DNA from: Owenia fusiformis
Lineage: Eukaryota; Annelida; Polychaeta; Sabellida; Oweniidae
Assembly (NCBI GenBank): GCA_903813345.2
Contig: CAIIXF020000012.1
Span: 16,174,020 to 16,238,019 of the forward strand
DNA: 64,000 nt
Direction of reading: 5' to 3'
Below the pieces are notes generated by a model. The model had not been told where the DNA came from, ran no database searches, and worked only from the letters and a program-made list of their open reading frames with translations. Made by a program: the position numbers and the translations under genes. How positions within the stretch are numbered: the first letter of the stretch is position 1; the number at the start of each line of letters is the position of its first letter. Below are positions 45,201 to 55,929 of the stretch, one piece after another.

Positions 45201-48200
45201 TTCCTCCTTTCCGAGGACCCAAAGGTTCGTCCCTTATTCTAATACAAGAAATGAAACAGGAACCCGTCGCTGATATAGTAATAATTAACTGCGTTGATAT
45301 GATTCAAAATTCCATTTATCTCCGGTCCAGTAGATATTACTCAGTTACTAGTCTATCGTGAATCTTATTGTGTAATCAGGCGCAGTCCATTATGGAATCG
45401 AATAGAATAGAAAGAAATCATAAGATGACAAGAAAAATGTAGGATTTGACCAGTTCCTCTTTTTGTTACTATAAGGAGGAATTTCCCGGCTGCGGCATTA
45501 GCCGTGCTGGCTCACCGTTCGCGACAGTGTGGCTAATTTTGGGCAATAATTAATTGATCAATCAATTTTTGTATCTGGTGTGATGGAGGATATTTTGCTG
45601 TAAAACTATTTGTTTATCCATGCCGTTCCCCCACTGCCCCGTCGTCTGCCCCAAAGTATTTTTACAGTGGCGAACGGTGGGCCCACATGGCTCAAGTGTG
45701 ACAGCTCCATTACATATTTTTGTGTCACCATGGTCATACCAAAAAGTGATGAGTTTATTTCGTTGGGCATGTTTGAAGTATAAGAACTATAACCGGGTTT
45801 GCATGTAGCATTTTTAAGGGAAAATGTTCTGAATATTCTCAAAGATATTATTTTTACTTCTAGTGTACTCGTTAGGGGAGCAATACTGGGTCTTGTTCCT
45901 TGGTCGCAGTTTGCACGGTCTTGGTTCAGCATTTCTTACTATAGGAGGTACAGTATTATCATCATTGAGGGCAGGTAATAGATATCAAATTTATCCTAGG
46001 GGAGTGCATTGTGTAGGGTGTCAAATTAGCCCCAATTCCACAGCCAAAACCCTTATATACACGTATGGTACCTGCAGACACGTATAGTATCTGCAGATCT
46101 AGACATGTATGGTACCTGTAGGTAAATTCCGCATACATGGTACCTACAGCTAAAATCCACGTGTATGGTACATACAACTAAAGCCCACGTGTATGGCGCC
46201 TACAGCTAAGACCAACTTGTATGGTACCTACAACTAAAACTCACATGTATGGTACCTACAGCTAAAACCCACACGTATGGTACCTACAGCTAAAACCCAC
46301 ACGTATGGCACCTATACCAAAACCCACATGTATGGTACCTACACCAAACAAAACCCACATGTATGGTACCTACACCAAAACCCACACGTATGGTACCTAC
46401 ACCAAAACCCACATGTATGGTACCTACAGCTAAAATCCACACATATGGTACCTATACCAAAACCCACAAGTATGGTACCTACACCAAAACCCACACGTAT
46501 GGTACCTACACCAAAACCCACACATATGGTACCTACCCCAAAACCCACATGTATGGTACCTACACCAAAACCCACATGTATGGTACATACAATTAAATAT
46601 ATGAGCCTCTGACACTGATACAATGATTCATTAGAGATGTATTATTGTAGGATTTGGTATAATAGCTGATACGTATCAACAAGATGCAGTGAGAAGTAAA
46701 TATATGGGTGTCGTACTGGGTGGACTGGCGCTTGGTGTCATTGGTAAGAATAAACAGACACTTTTTCGTAAGGGTGTACATTTACAGGGCGTTCATAAAG
46801 TTCTTGCAAAAGTGGATATAGCAATTAAAAAGGTCTGTGATAAAGAAAAGATCGAGAGGTTTTAGCCCCGACCAAGGGAGCCATTTGAAGATTGAATGCA
46901 TCCTGGCGAGAGAGGGAATTGGATTTTAAAGCATAGTCTCGAATTACAGTAATTTATAGATGTTCAAAATAGATATAGTTCTTTAATAACCATGTACCTA
47001 TTTTTTTTATTCCAGTTGGGTATCCTTTCGGAAGTGTGATCTATAACTACTTAGGGAAAACAACAGTTTATGCAATACAAGCCATAGGATTAGCATTTCT
47101 TGCAAGTAGGTCTCTTCGCACACATTTTCTCATCAAGTCGTACCGATTTCGGTTGTGTTTTGCTGCATATTTGATGATGTCTAGTGTCCTATTATTTAAG
47201 TAACAATAGCCTATACTCATACAAACGTTGAATTTTCTCCACACATCAAACGGCACATTGTTCTTAAACCCGCCCTGAAAGACTCGTATTAGGAAATGCT
47301 GTATGCATTAGTGGTTCCTTTCAAGCTAGGAGAGCGACCTTAAATCCCATTCGCATTGTGTAAGATAAATCCCAAGTTAACCAAATTAAATTAACTACAG
47401 TAAAACCCTCGTAAGTGAAACACCTTTGGTACCTCTAAAAAGTGTTCCACTTGGGAACAGTAAATCAATAATTTGCGTTCCATTTATGGAGGCGTTCCAC
47501 TTACAGAGCTGTTCCACTTACAGGTTTTGATTGACACTCTCAAAGACAAATTGTTTAAATTATAGATACATATTATTCAATGCTTTATTGTACTAAAAAT
47601 CCCTTTCGGGTGAGTGTACAGCAAATAAACACGATAAAATAAAAATAAAACTATACATACAATTACAATAACATACAATGCAAATTTTACATGGCATATA
47701 ATGATGATATATCTATAGTTGGCGTGCCGTGTGTTTTTGGCCCACCCTGTATACTGTGCTCTTTCCAGTTGGTCAATTCGTCTCCCTTGAAATGACTCTG
47801 AACTATACCAAGATGCAGCAGAAGACGTCTTTCCTTGTGCTTCTGAAGGATCCATACATTATGATAATAATAGGTAGAGGTATTAGAATTCAACTAGGTA
47901 TAGAATAAATAAAGGGATCGAAGATATGAAATAAATAAATTGAATTGAAAAAATTTGAAAAAAAATTGAAATAAAATTTGAATTTAAAAAAAAATCTCCA
48001 TGGGTATAGGTATAGTATAGATTAGATAAAGCGGTTATGCACGGTCGGTTTGGATATAGGGTTTATTCCCCGTGAGATATGCACACCTCCCTTCGGTCCC
48101 TACGGTCGCTCAGGTAGATATGCATTTGTCCCTTTGGATAAACCCCATATCCAAAATGCAAAACCTCCCAGTGCATAACCCTTATATATCAGTCGGATAC

Positions 48201-50364
48201 GATTTTAGTGGCGCACACCAAATTATCTTGTGTTGCGTTAAACAGTTGTCTAAGTGGAACACCTTTTGTTCCTCTAAACTGTGTCCCGCTTGTGAGGTGT
48301 TCCACTTATAGAGGTCCATATGACATTAAGTCAGTTGGTCTTGGGACTTTGAAAAGTGCTCCACTAACAGAAAGGTGTTCCACTTCATAGGTTTCACTGT
48401 ACCTGCCTATATTCCATGGTTACAATTCATACTAAATGCTTAAATATTTTTCACAGGATCTATATTCCTCCCAGCAGTATGCATTGCTATGCTGGAAGCA
48501 ACGTTAACTGTTTGGGTAATGGATAAGATGAGTCCCGAGAAATGGCTTCTGGGAGTTCTCTTTCTCTCAGATGGCTGTGGCTACTTTATCGGATCTCATT
48601 TTGCTGTGTTGGCCCTCAAAGTGGGGAGATGGGTCGTAGCGATATGTGGGCTATTGCTATGTAGTATCGGGCTTATATTTGTAAGTTGCATTTTGTCTTT
48701 ATTCTAATAATGATACAATAATATTCGTTTTTCTATAATACGAACTAACTACAGGGTAACCAAAAACGCAGAAACCATAACTTTTATTCAGATCTGTTGT
48801 CGGTTCTGTTTTGGGGTCACCCTGTATAATACAATAATACTATCATGCAGTTAAGGTTGTTTTTAAAGAGTAACTCTAGTTTTAGATCATTATCGTATGA
48901 AATATATTTCAATCTGTTTCTAGATCCCCATGGCTACAACAATTCCCATGATCTTTGCTCCACATTTTGCAGTCGGTATGGGTTCAGGTAAAAATAACGG
49001 GCTAATTTTCACCGAACTAAAATGTAATTGTAAATTTGGCCAAGGATGTGTTTGTTTCTCTTCTTAACGTCGACACCACGTTGTTGTCGTTGTTCTTGCA
49101 TTTTCAACAACAGTTGGATCTTTTCTCAAATCAGTGGTAGTAAATAAGTGATTGAAGACGGGACTTCTTTCAGAGACGTTATCAAATTAAGTATGGGATT
49201 TTTTAAAGTGTGCAATACATACTGCCTTATATTTGTTTTTGTGTAATTTGACCTCTTTGTGTTTTCTCATTAGGTGTCGTGGATGCAGCTTTGATGCCGA
49301 TGCTTGCACTCCTCTTGGACACCCGATATTTCATGATGTATGGGAGTGTTTACACCATTGCAGAATTAGCATTTAATGCTGGCTACGCGATAGGGCCATC
49401 TGTCGGTGGGCAACTCGTCAATCAAATAGGTTTTAGCTGGTAGGTGGTTCACATAAACCCTTAGACTGATCCAGGGTTTATAAGGAGTTGGCTATAAGTG
49501 CACAATCGGACGATGGCCAATATCTGACGCAAATCTGACTTTTTAATTCAACTTTCGCATATTAGACATCGACATTAATGCTTTCGACCTTTACATTACA
49601 GCAACAATCTTGCACTTTGTCAAATTACATCTCAGAATATAACCATATTGTTGGCCAAAATTCGTATTTCTAAATTATCAAATCAGAGCACCCATCATCT
49701 GAATGTGCAAATTTTCTTCCATGTTAAATAAGTTGTTTGATTTGATTATACGTCCTCGTGGCTTTAAGTCTCATTGGTAGGGATTTTTAATTTTCAGGTT
49801 GTTAAGGGGGCTAGCCATATTTATCCTACTTTATTTACCATTGATTTACTTTCTGCGTGACCCCCCTGGGAAAGAACCAGAGAGTACGGTAAGTCTTTAG
49901 CTTTAAATGTTTGTGTTTGATAAATGATAACCTCACATGTTAGGTCATGGATTGGTATAGTTGGGGTTTGTTTTTCTATGACTGATGTATCCTAGATGTT
50001 TCCCTTTTCTTGCTTTAGTACATGCATATTAGTGTTATAGGAGATTGATAAAATGAATATGAGAGCAAATTATATCTTTCCTATTCACGATTGTACGAGC
50101 TAAAAGGAGCTCGTACGAGGTCTGTTTTTTACCCCTGTACAAACTAGTATATGGTTCGTCCATTACGGGCTCTTTTGGGCCTCGTTATGGGTATAACATA
50201 GTTTGTAAATTCCTAAAATACCTGTTCAGTTATGGAAAGAACTTTCAATGATTAAATTATATTTTCAGTTTCTCACCGATAAAGAAGAAGGGGGTAAATA
50301 CAACGCAAATGAAGAAGTATCTCCAAACCCATTCAACTATGGAAAGCTGTTAGAAGACGACTGA
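42045..50364 (+). CDS. SLC18-type vesicular amine transporter (VMAT/VAChT-like), first exon not found
   Basis: Proton antiporter of synaptic vesicles in the major facilitator superfamily. Exons 42045-42249, 43831-43889, 45864-45974, 46651-46743, 47016-47105, 47769-47873, 48457-48680, 48924-48987, 49274-49439, 49798-49888, 50269-50364 join in phase to 433 codons after a split codon. The sequence starts at PIIPNHLF, the VMAT segment just after TM1, so the N-terminus and TM1 with its substrate Asp are missing. The lumenal loop is glycosylable (NIT, NVS, NDT). TM2 keeps SSKAIVQ with Lys. LGGLALGVIVGYPFGSVIY matches VMAT2 [19 protein letters not shown], and LLKDPYIMI, IAMLEATLTVWVMDKM and YGSVYTIAELAF also match. 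GVVD keeps the TM10 Asp (VMAT2 D399); TM11 has Glu where VMAT2 has D426. It ends KLLEDD-stop. Substrate (monoamine or acetylcholine) is not decidable. Confidence 0.88.
43203..43889 (+). repeat. Nine tandem copies of one SLC18 exon with its 3' splice site
   Basis: Exon starts after CTTTCAG (CTTCCAG in copy 8) at 43203, 43280, 43357, 43438, 43519, 43600, 43677, 43754 and 43831, spaced 77 or 81 bp. Each copy reads VGYSIPLFTS after the acceptor. The 81-bp units carry an extra AAGC. Only the last copy (43831-43889) keeps the real 5' splice site TGCT|GTGAGT; in the others that end reads TGTTACAATTATATG. Splicing 42249 to 43831 gives the intact TM3 frame. Confidence 0.92.
43930..44047 (-). mobile_element. 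Short 'TGTCACCACC' element, copy 5
   Basis: Inverted copy: TAGTCTCCAACTTTTTGTGG, GGCGTCTGGAACACATG, GGTGGTGACATTTTGCATGT. It begins about 40 bp downstream of the SLC18 exon array. Confidence 0.75.
44276..44663. mobile_element. Foldback element with perfect 20-bp TIR
   Basis: GGACGATTCTCGGTTTGGAG at 44276-44295 and its exact inverse at 44644-44663. The interior is a direct duplication of about 185 bp (TTACCCAAATTAAACCATGA / TTACCCAAATTAAACTATGA). A stray end of the same family (CTCGGTTTGAAGAACGAA) is at 30673. Confidence 0.8.
44763..44790. repeat. (GAAT)n microsatellite
   Basis: Seven tandem GAAT units. Confidence 0.85.
45864..45974 (+). CDS. SLC18 exon (TM4 region)
   Basis: LYSLGEQYWVLFLGRSLHG and GGTVLSSLRA; RSLHGLG equals VMAT RSLQGIG. 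Acceptor ACTTCTAG|TGTAC, donor GCAG|GTAATA. Confidence 0.88.
46030..46595. repeat. Minisatellite, 27-30 bp unit with GGTACC in most units
   Basis: About 20 copies of ACACGTATGGTACCTACACC AAAACCC, early ones with an AGCTAA spacer (30 bp), later ones 27 bp. The 27-bp units give spurious frames (TYTKTHMYG). In the SLC18 intron. Confidence 0.9.
46651..46743 (+). CDS. SLC18 exon (cytosolic loop and start of TM5)
   Basis: FGIIADTYQQDAVRSKYMGV then VLGGLALGVI. Acceptor TATTGTAG, donor CATTG|GTAAG. Confidence 0.88.
47016..47105 (+). CDS. SLC18 exon (TM5/TM6)
   Basis: VGYPFGSVIYNYLGKTTVYA equals VMAT [20 protein letters not shown]. Acceptor TTATTCCAG, donor GCAA|GTAGGT. Confidence 0.9.
47396..47535. 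mobile_element. ACAGTRAAACCTG-family MITE, copy 2
   Basis: TACAGTAAAACCCTCGTAAG, AAAAAGTGTTCCACTTGGGA, and CTTACAGGTTTTGATTGACA at the right. Confidence 0.65.
47769..47873 (+). CDS. SLC18 exon (central cytosolic loop)
   Basis: IGQFVSLEMTLNYTKMQQK and LLKDPYIMIII; LLKDPYI is a VMAT signature. A GGCCCACCCTGTA transposon end lies just before the CTCTTTCCAG acceptor. Confidence 0.9.
48240..48402. mobile_element. ACAGTRAAACCTG-family MITE, copy 3
   Basis: CAGTTGTCTAAGTGGAAC on the left, TAGGTTTCACTGTAC on the right, and AAGTCAGTTGGTCTTGGGAC inside as in the copy at 23748. Confidence 0.7.
48457..48680 (+). CDS. SLC18 exon (TM7-TM9)
   Basis: IAMLEATLTVWVMDKMSPEK and WLLGVLFLSDGCGYFIGS, then LALKVGRWVVAICGLLL. 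VMAT counterparts: IAMLEPALPIWMMETM, WQLGVAFLPASISYLIGT, HKMGRWLCALLGM. Confidence 0.92.
48750..48826. mobile_element. 77-bp mini-MITE with TACAGGGTRACC ends
   Basis: TACAGGGTAACCAAAAACGC and TTTTGGGGTCACCCTGTA face each other. Confidence 0.65.
48924..48987 (+). CDS. SLC18 exon (TM10 start)
   Basis: IPMATTIPMIFAPHFAVGMG, like VMAT IPFAKNIYGLIAPNFGVGF. Acceptor TGTTTCTAG, donor TTCAG|GTAAAA. Confidence 0.88.
49274..49439 (+). CDS. SLC18 exon (TM10-TM11)
   Basis: VVDAALMPMLALLLDTRYFM and YGSVYTIAELAFNAGYAIGP. Carries the conserved TM10 Asp and the Glu in place of VMAT2 D426. Confidence 0.92.
49798..49888 (+). CDS. SLC18 exon (TM12)
   Basis: LLRGLAIFILLYLPLIYFLR then DPPGKEPEST, matching VMAT CFFLRSPPAKEE. 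Confidence 0.9.
50269..50364 (+). CDS. SLC18 last exon (cytosolic tail)
   Basis: 31 residues, FLTDKEEGGKYNANEE then NPFNYGKLLEDD-stop, acidic as in other vesicular transporters. Acceptor ATATTTTCAG. Confidence 0.85.
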   Translation, partial: FLTDKEEGGKYNANEEVSPNPFNYGKLLEDD

Positions 50365-50507
50365 GATTATGTAACTGGTTAACACAAACGCCCTATAGAT
50401 GGTGCCACAATGTCACGTATCATAGCAGACAAAGTGTATGGTGTTTTCGATTCGAGCTGATATTATTTTAGACAGGGACGTGCATCATTAAAAGTATTCG
50501 GGGTGAA

Positions 50508-50513
50508 AATAAA
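50508..50513 (+). terminator. Possible SLC18 polyadenylation signal AATAAA
   Basis: AATAAA 144 bp after the stop codon. It borders a transposon copy, so it may be chance. Confidence 0.35.
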
Positions 50514-50515
50514 AC

Positions 50516-50625
50516 AAGGCATTAAAGTGCAAAATGTCACCACCTGTCATTTGTTACAGACGCTGAACGCCATTTGTTACAGACGTCGATCACAAGTGCC
50601 GTTGGAGACTATAACAACATATCAA
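50516..50625 (+). mobile_element. Short 'TGTCACCACC' element, copy 6
   Basis: AAGGCATTAAAGTGCAAAAT, GTCACCACCTGTCATTTGTT, and a duplicated CATTTGTTACAGACG. Confidence 0.75.
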
Positions 50626-50871
50626 ATGAAGCCGTATAGATTATACAAAAGCAATGTGGGATAATTCAACTCGTTACATGTACAAAACAGTCAAATATGG
50701 GTATAATATGAAAATAGTGAATGGGACAATTCAGTCGATTAATATGCAAAATATCAAATATGCCCCCTCATATTTCCCCAGAGCATGATATAAAAGGCCA
50801 TAAACTCTATTATCGATATAAATAAATGGGTAAAAAAGATTTTAAAAGTATTTAAAATGTATTAATTAACC

Positions 50872-50925
50872 GGGGCGTGCCACAAGGATCAATCTTTGGA
50901 CCGCTTTTTTCCTACCTTACCCTAT
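50872..50925 (+). pseudogene. Non-LTR retrotransposon reverse transcriptase scrap
   Basis: Translates GVPQGSIFGPLFSY, the GVPQGSxLGPLLF motif of jockey/CR1/RTE-type reverse transcriptases. Only about 14 codons are recognisable. Confidence 0.65.
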
Positions 50926-52130
50926 ACGAAATTAGTGATAGGCCTAAATTTAGTCGAATCGAGTAAGGAAAAAAAGATCCAATTAAAATAAAGCATGGCA
51001 GACCAACAGTTGGTTTATTTCTTCCTATTATATACTTTTTTGACCACATAACAGGTTCAAGCTCAGTACACTGATCCAAGACATGCATATTTACTCTTTA
51101 TATATGTTACTTTATAAAGTAATAAAATAAATACGACTGAATTGAGATTTTTTTTTAGAAATAATAGCAAAGAAACGGGGGCTAAAATGATTCTGTAATA
51201 TAGGTATGAGTAGAGAAAATTAAGTCGTTGTGTTTCAAAATCATTTTATAATTATCCAGTTCAATTTGGCCTGATTCCAATCTTGAACATTTCAAGTTTC
51301 ATTGTTTTACGCATACGTGTATATAGTCAAATGTGACCATCGTAGATGACTTGATCTAACAACTGTTAAAATATTAACAATGAAAATTGTGTGGATTAAA
51401 TGCATATAATAATTTATTTTTTAATATGTACTGGTATATACATTACATTCATCAATTTAAAGTATGATTCCAATATCCCCTGGCCAACTAACACCATTAA
51501 AACCGCATATAATAAATATATTTTGTTACAGACTACTGATATAATCTTAAATGGATTTAATATATCACAAATCAGGGAGGTATTCTCTCGTATTTCCCTG
51601 CCATATTTCATAACATAAATCATAAGCCGATAAAGTTAAAATGCTAGTCCTTGGACGACAATATCGACAATAACTCTACCATTCATATTTTACAAAATTA
51701 ATATATCATATGCAATAAGAAGCAAAGGAATCCAAAAAGAAATAGACAAAGCTAACTCATCTACATGATGAGTGAATCCGCGGTCACATTTGCACTAAGG
51801 CGATTGCATGGCGGCTGACGATTCACAAAATTTGATAGAAATTCTACATCGTACTGCTTATCTCTATATTTTATGCTTTTATATTTTTTTCGATTTTGAA
51901 AAGCCATGACCGCCGTACGGTTGCCGTATCATCTATTAAAATATGGTGCGTATATCTGGTCAACTAAGGTGGGACCAGCAAAAGAATTGAAAGATTTTTG
52001 CTGGAAATCGTATATAAAAATTTTGAGTGAATAGACTGTAGAATTTTTTGATAAAGCAGTAATGCTGTTTTGGATAGCTCACTTCGAGAGGCAGGCCCCA
52101 TCTTAAAACATTTCAAATTAATTTCAGACA
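50926..52130. other. Intergenic, no gene recognised
   Basis: AT-rich; no coding motif or repeat family seen. The last PRODH exons might be expected here on the minus strand but were not found. Confidence 0.35.
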
Positions 52131-52675
52131 ACACATTCATTTTTGGATGCAACATGTCTCATTGAATTATTGTTGTTTAAATATTCTTTGACTGTCCATA
52201 TAAGATACAGTAACATGGACATCGGGCATATGATTAGTGATGTTATACCTAATACCATATATGGACCACCTCTTGCATAAATAAATTATATATACATATT
52301 ACATAACAAACAACACATTCATTTATGGATGCAACATGTCTCATTGAATTATTGTTGTTTAAATATTCTTTGGCTGTCCATGTAAAATACAGTAACATGG
52401 GCATCGGGCATATGCTTAGTGATGTTATACCTAATACCATATATGGACCACCTCTTGCATAAATATATTATATATACATATTACATAACAAACAACACAT
52501 TCATTTTTGGATGCAACATGTCTCATTGAATTGTTGTTGTTTAAATATTCTTTGGCTGTCCATGTAAAATACAGTAACATGGGCATCGGGCATATGATCA
52601 GTGCTGTTATACCTAATACCATATATGGATCACCTCTTGTATAAATATATTATATATACATATTACATAATTAAT
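52131..52675. repeat. 182-bp tandem repeat, three copies
   Basis: ACACATTCATTTTTGGATGC, CATGTCTCATTGAATTATTG and ATACCATATATGGACCACCT recur at 52131, 52313 and 52495. Confidence 0.92.
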
Positions 52676-53073
52676 ATTCTGTTTCAATGTTAAAATCATT
52701 GAAAAACTATTTATTTGGGCTTGGTGACTTATACTTGTAAAAGATTCACCTAAATAAAATAAAACATTTGTATAATATTCAACAGATAAATGAATGCACA
52801 ATAACACATACTCTGATGGTAAATGAAAATACATGAACTTTAAAAAAAAAATTTTAGAATACATTTGTATATGTCAAATCCTAAAAGAAAGTTCATATAA
52901 CTGCTGTTTCAAAATTGCCCTGAGAAAATAGAATGTACCTAGAACTTCAGTAAGTATGGGATATATCTGTTGTGCCTGCTGTTATCTATGGTTGGTTTTG
53001 GATACATGGTTAAACCTCTCAGTGCATAACCATTACATACATGCATGTCCTAGTTTTTAAGTTTCATTCTTTG

Positions 53074-54083
53074 TACAGGGCGTTGAATAAGTATTGCTAA
53101 TTTTGTAATAACTTTTGTTATCTTGCGTTTTTCTTCATGAAACTTGCACAATCTAAGCAACACATATCTGACCTTATCCTATCCATTTTACCAGACAACC
53201 GACTAAGTATTGACAAAGTTATGGTTACTATAGTAACCATTGTCATGGGTACGCGGGGCAACCTTGAGGGTTTACATGATAAATTTTTGTTATACATCAG
53301 TTTGAATTATATGTATTATCTAACGAAGAGCTATGACATCAGAATATGCATAGTACATTAATTATCAAAGGAGTAGATGATAGTCGCATGATGATGTCAT
53401 ACCCCCTTGAAACAAAATGGCTGATAGAAAGGCTGTCCTGCCAAGCAATATCGACCTGTACATGTAGGTTCCACCAGGATAATGGCCTGCTCACAGATCC
53501 TCTATTGTCCAAAATAAAATAACATAGCTTGGGATGGAAGCATTGCTCCACCAACATATTCACCAGATAATTTCCCACTTGATGTTGCTGTATTCGCCCC
53601 AGTGAAAAGAGATCTGAGAGGAATATCACACCAGAATCTCAATCAACTGATGTCTGCAGTGAAAACCTCCCTCTAGCCACACGCTTCAAGGGTGGCTTCA
53701 AAAATGTGTACCACGAGTGGGTCCCCAGACAGCAACTGTGCATTGACGCTAAGGTTGCCTCTTTTGAGCACCTCATGAAGTGAAAATGGTTCATGAAGTG
53801 ACTCTGGAATGGATTATATGTAACTGCACTGAATATCCCAAGAGTATAACATGATACTGCTTTCAATACTCAAAATGTTGTCCAACGTGACGTCAGAACT
53901 TTGCCCCGCATATCCATGACACTGGTGACATTAGTAACCATAACTTTACTAATACTTAGTCAATTTACTTGAAATTTTTATTGGTCAAAGTCAGATATAT
54001 GTACCTTATGTTGTGAAAGTTCCATGAAGAGAAAGCAAAGAGAACAAAAGTTATAGAAAAATTAGCAATACTTATTGAATAAC
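53074..54083. mobile_element. 1.0-kb TIR element with arms of about 180 bp
   Basis: TTGAATAAGTATTGCTAATT near 53082 pairs with AATTAGCAATACTTATTGAA ending near 54080. TATGGTTACTATAGTAACCA, CCATTGTCATGG and GCGGGGC pair with GCCCCGC, CCATGACACTGG and TAGTAACCATAACTTT. The left end TACAGGGCG is of the CAGGG type. The minus-strand middle is partly open but not identifiable. Confidence 0.65.
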
Positions 54084-54089
54084 ATTAAT

Positions 54090-54600
54090 AAGTTGTCTCT
54101 GATGCATATCACTATGTTGACACTGACTCTCATATATTTCCTCTGGTATATGTCACTATAATGTCCTGGACTTCTGGTGTATGTCACTATGTTGACATTG
54201 ACTTTTATATATTGCCTCTGGTGTACTGTATGTCACAATGATGACACTGACTTTCATGAATTGCCTTTGGTGTATGTCACTATGATGACTTGGACTAATA
54301 AGTTGCCTCTGGCGTATGTCACTATGTTGACATTGACTTTCATATATTGCCACTGATATATGTCACTATGATGTCTTGGACTTAATAAGTTGCCTCTGGT
54401 GTATGTCACTATGTTGACACTGACTTTCATAAATTGCCTCTGGGGTATGTCACTATGTTGACATTGAGTTTCATAAAGTGCCTCTGGTATATGTCACTAT
54501 GATGACTTGGACTTATAAGTTGCCTCTGGCGTATGTCACAATGATGACACAGACTTTGGTAAATATCTCTGGGGTATTTCACAATGCTTTCATTGACTTA
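54090..54600. repeat. Minisatellite, about 55-60 bp unit
   Basis: TTGCCTCTGGTGTATGTCAC then TATGTTGACATTGACTTTCA repeated about nine times. Confidence 0.85.
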
Positions 54601-54763
54601 GATGTATTTCCTCTGACCCTTTTCTTCAGCTCTCTCCAAAGTAAATCCCTCTCTTTCCTCACACCTAAATGTCAAATAAATTTGAAGAAACAGTTAAATT
54701 AAGTAATATGTCATTTAAATACAATGTATCAATTGATAGATTGTATCAATCAAATTTCAACAC

Positions 54764-54891
54764 GGCATTAACATGCAAAATGTCACCACCTGCCATTTGT
54801 TACAGACACAGACTGCCAAACAACAACCATCAAACACCATCCACAAAAAGTTGGAGACTATAACAATATTTAAACACTTGTGGTGGTGACA
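54764..54891 (+). mobile_element. Short 'TGTCACCACC' element, copy 7 (best preserved)
   Basis: Terminal inverted repeats TGTCACCACC (54781-54790) and GGTGGTGACA (54882-54891), with GGCATTAACATGCAAAA conserved just outside the left one, and CCATTTGTTACAGACAC and CCATCCACAAAAAGTTGGAG inside. Confidence 0.8.
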
Positions 54892-54939
54892 TAAGAAAGC
54901 AAAATCATGAAATTTACTTGTGAGGGAATACATCAAGAG

Positions 54940-55875
54940 TGATACTATAAAAATAAATACAGTACTTGATAGGGAAAGGTACATAAGAGGAAGAAGTACT
55001 GAGTAAGAGATTCTAAAAGGAAAGAGATACTTAATGGGGAGTGGCACTTAAGGAGGAGAGGTACAACAGAGGAAGTACTTAATTAGGAGAGGTAATAAGG
55101 GAAAGGAATACTTAAATGGGACTGGTACTAAAAGGGAAGAGGTATATAAGAGGAAGAAGTACTTCATTGGGGAAGTACTAAGGGAACAGAGATACCTAAT
55201 TGGGAGTGGTACTTAAGGAGGAGAGGTACAACAGAGGAAGTACTTAATTAGGAGAGGTAATAAGGAATACTTAATGGGGACTGGTACGAAAAGAGTTATA
55301 TAAGAGGAAGAAATACTTCATTGGCGAAGTACTAAGGGAACACAGATACCTAATGGGGACTTGTTCTTAAGGAGGAGAGGTACAACAGAGGAAGTATTGA
55401 GAGGGAATAAGGGAAAGGAATAGGAATGGTACTAAAAGAGAAGAGTTATATAAGAGGAAGAAGTACTTCATTGGGGAAGTACTTAAGGGAACAGAGATAC
55501 CTAATGGGGACTGGTACTTAAGGAGGAGAGGTACAACAGAGGAAGTACTTAATTTAGGAGAGGTAATAAGGGAAAGGAATACTTAATGGGGAATGTTACT
55601 AAAAGAGAAGAGGTATATAAGAGGAAGAAGTACTTCATTGGCGAAGTACTAAGGGAACAGATATACCTAATGGCGACTGGTACTTAAGGAGGAGAGATAC
55701 AACAGAGGAAGTATTTAATTAGGAGAGGGAATAAGGGAAAGGAATACTTAATGGGGAATGGTACTAAAAAAGAAGAGGTTTATAAGAGGAAGAAGTACAC
55801 TGTACTTCATTGGGGAAATACTTGAGGGAACAGAGATACTTAATGAATGGGGAGTGGAACTTGAGGAGGAAAGAT
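54940..55875 (+). repeat. Purine-rich tandem repeat, 150-170 bp unit, five to six copies
   Basis: AGGTACAACAGAGGAAGTAC, AGGAGAGGTAATAAGGGAAA and AAGAGGAAGAAGTACTTCAT recur (near 55057, 55223, 55377, 55527, 55695). The plus strand is mostly A and G. Confidence 0.85.
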
Positions 55876-55929
55876 GAAGAGGTTTTTTATTGAAGAAGTA
55901 TACAAAAAAGAACACAAATGTGTACAAAA

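Noticed and set aside
44820-45560. Possible small gene between SLC18 exons
   Set aside because: Open frames are short, no splice pairing or motif; part shows only a weak inverted word (ACCGTTCGC / GCGAACGGT).
46277-46623. Open frames of about 100 codons on both strands (TYTKTHMYG and CGFWCRYHT repeats)
   Set aside because: Product of a 27-bp minisatellite whose unit is a multiple of 3; not a gene.
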